From NCBI GenBank assembly GCA_934203355.1, contig CAKPZC010000004.1, forward strand, positions 1-64,000: 64,000 nt of DNA, written 5' to 3'. This DNA comes from an uncultured Prevotella sp. (lineage in GTDB: Bacteria > Bacteroidota > Bacteroidia > Bacteroidales > Bacteroidaceae). The notes below the pieces were generated by a model, which had not been told where the DNA came from, searched no databases, and saw only the letters and a program-made list of their open reading frames with translations. This document shows, piece after piece, positions 63,425 to 64,000 of the stretch. Position 1 is the first letter of the stretch. Every line of letters begins with the position of its first letter. The position numbers and the translations under genes were made by a program.

Positions 63425-64000
63425 ATGAAGAATTCTATAACAGCCGTGATACTCTCGGCACTTTTTTTTACAAGTTGTGCCAATGAGTTCAATAAGGTTT
63501 ACAAGACCAGCGACTACGCATACAAATATGAATATGCCAAGCAATGCTATGCCCAAGGCAAGTATTTGAGAGCGTCCACATTGTTGCAGGGACTTGTCAC
63601 ATTACAGAAAGGAACCGACAATGCGCAGGAGAGCCTGTATATGCTCGGAATGGCGGAATATAACAGTAAGGATTATGAGGGAGCTGCCGCCACATTCAAG
63701 AAGTATTACTCAAGTTATCCAAAGGGTTCTTATGCCGAAGAGGCTGAATTCTATGCAGGAATGAGTCTGTTTAACTGCACACCCGAGCCGCGTCTCGACC
63801 AGTCGCAGACGGTGAACGCCATTTCCGCATTTCAGGAATATATTGATTTGTTTCCCGATGGAAAATATCGTGGTGTGGCACAAGACCGACTCTTCGAATT
63901 GCAGGATAAATTGGTGCTGAAGGAACTGTATTCGGCGCAACTCTATTATGACATGGGTCAGTATTTCGGCAACTGCACATATGGAGGCAACAACTACGAG
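63425..64000 (+). CDS. bamD: BamD-type outer membrane assembly lipoprotein, partial
   Basis: 192 codons, open to the window end. A lipoprotein signal ends ALFFTSCANEF (Cys18). TPR helices follow: YAKQCYAQGKYLRASTLLQ, MLGMAEYNSKDYEGAAATFK, YAEEAEFYAGMSLF. This is the YfiO/BamD family, which supports barrel insertion by BamA; family length is about 260-270 residues, so the C-terminal quarter is outside. Confidence 0.88.
   Translation, partial: MKNSITAVILSALFFTSCANEFNKVYKTSDYAYKYEYAKQCYAQGKYLRASTLLQGLVTLQKGTDNAQESLYMLGMAEYNSKDYEGAAATFKKYYSSYPKGSYAEEAEFYAGMSLFNCTPEPRLDQSQTVNAISAFQEYIDLFPDGKYRGVAQDRLFELQDKLVLKELYSAQLYYDMGQYFGNCTYGGNNYE

Overview
The window looks like a chromosomal segment of a Bacteroidales bacterium, most likely Prevotella/Segatella-type. 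The evidence is the gene content: a FimB/Mfa2-type lipoprotein, a UpxY-type NusG paralogue heading a polysaccharide locus, a TamB homologue, a 'putative porin', DUF3868, LruC and DUF4468 proteins, a Na+-translocating NADH:quinone reductase and a menaquinone gene. The promoters agree, with a -7 box TAnnTTTG and a TTTG-like -33 box 18-22 bp upstream, and Shine-Dalgarno sequences are rare. No rRNA, tRNA, CRISPR array, insertion sequence or prophage is visible.

Layout. 0.1-3.1 kb: fimbrial-anchor-type lipoprotein and a GH20 hexosaminidase. 3.2-5.2 kb: thrS, a terminator and a 22-bp repeat array. 5.5-13.1 kb, minus strand: an HHH-domain protein, a Rpn/PD-(D/E)XK nuclease-family protein with a repeat tail, and TamB. 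13.2-29.5 kb: a polysaccharide export locus in the order UpxY, Wza-type lipoprotein, Wzc-type tyrosine kinase, flippase, four glycosyltransferases, CapK-like adenylate-forming enzyme, alpha/alpha-barrel-like protein, polymerase/ligase, WecG/TagA-type transferase, WecC and WecB. The last three point to a ManNAc- or ManNAcA-containing glycan. 29.6-33.5 kb: DUF3868 and LruC surface proteins and a thioredoxin. 34.0-39.9 kb: nqrABCDEF with a terminator. 40-40.3 kb: a second 22-bp repeat array and a cruciform element.

40.4-48.6 kb is the most unusual part. It holds an InlB-repeat surface protein, an unannotated 48-residue protein, a degenerate 22-bp repeat array, a 70-residue peptide with a double-glycine leader, a membrane-anchored TPR/LuxR-like regulator, a TonB-dependent receptor, and a 32-codon remnant of a C39 peptidase, the domain that cleaves double-glycine leaders. 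I read this as a peptide secretion or signalling locus whose exporter has been truncated or moved elsewhere.

48.6-64 kb is mainly housekeeping: divergent kbl and SDR threonine dehydrogenase (threonine to glycine plus acetyl-CoA), nucleoside phosphorylase, a PD40 protein, a GT2 glycosyltransferase divergent from an O-antigen flippase, an HD protein and menA driven by fully overlapping face-to-face promoters, a putative porin with a small membrane protein, a DUF4468 protein, uvrB and the start of bamD. Functions are inferred from sequence motifs read by eye; no database search was possible.
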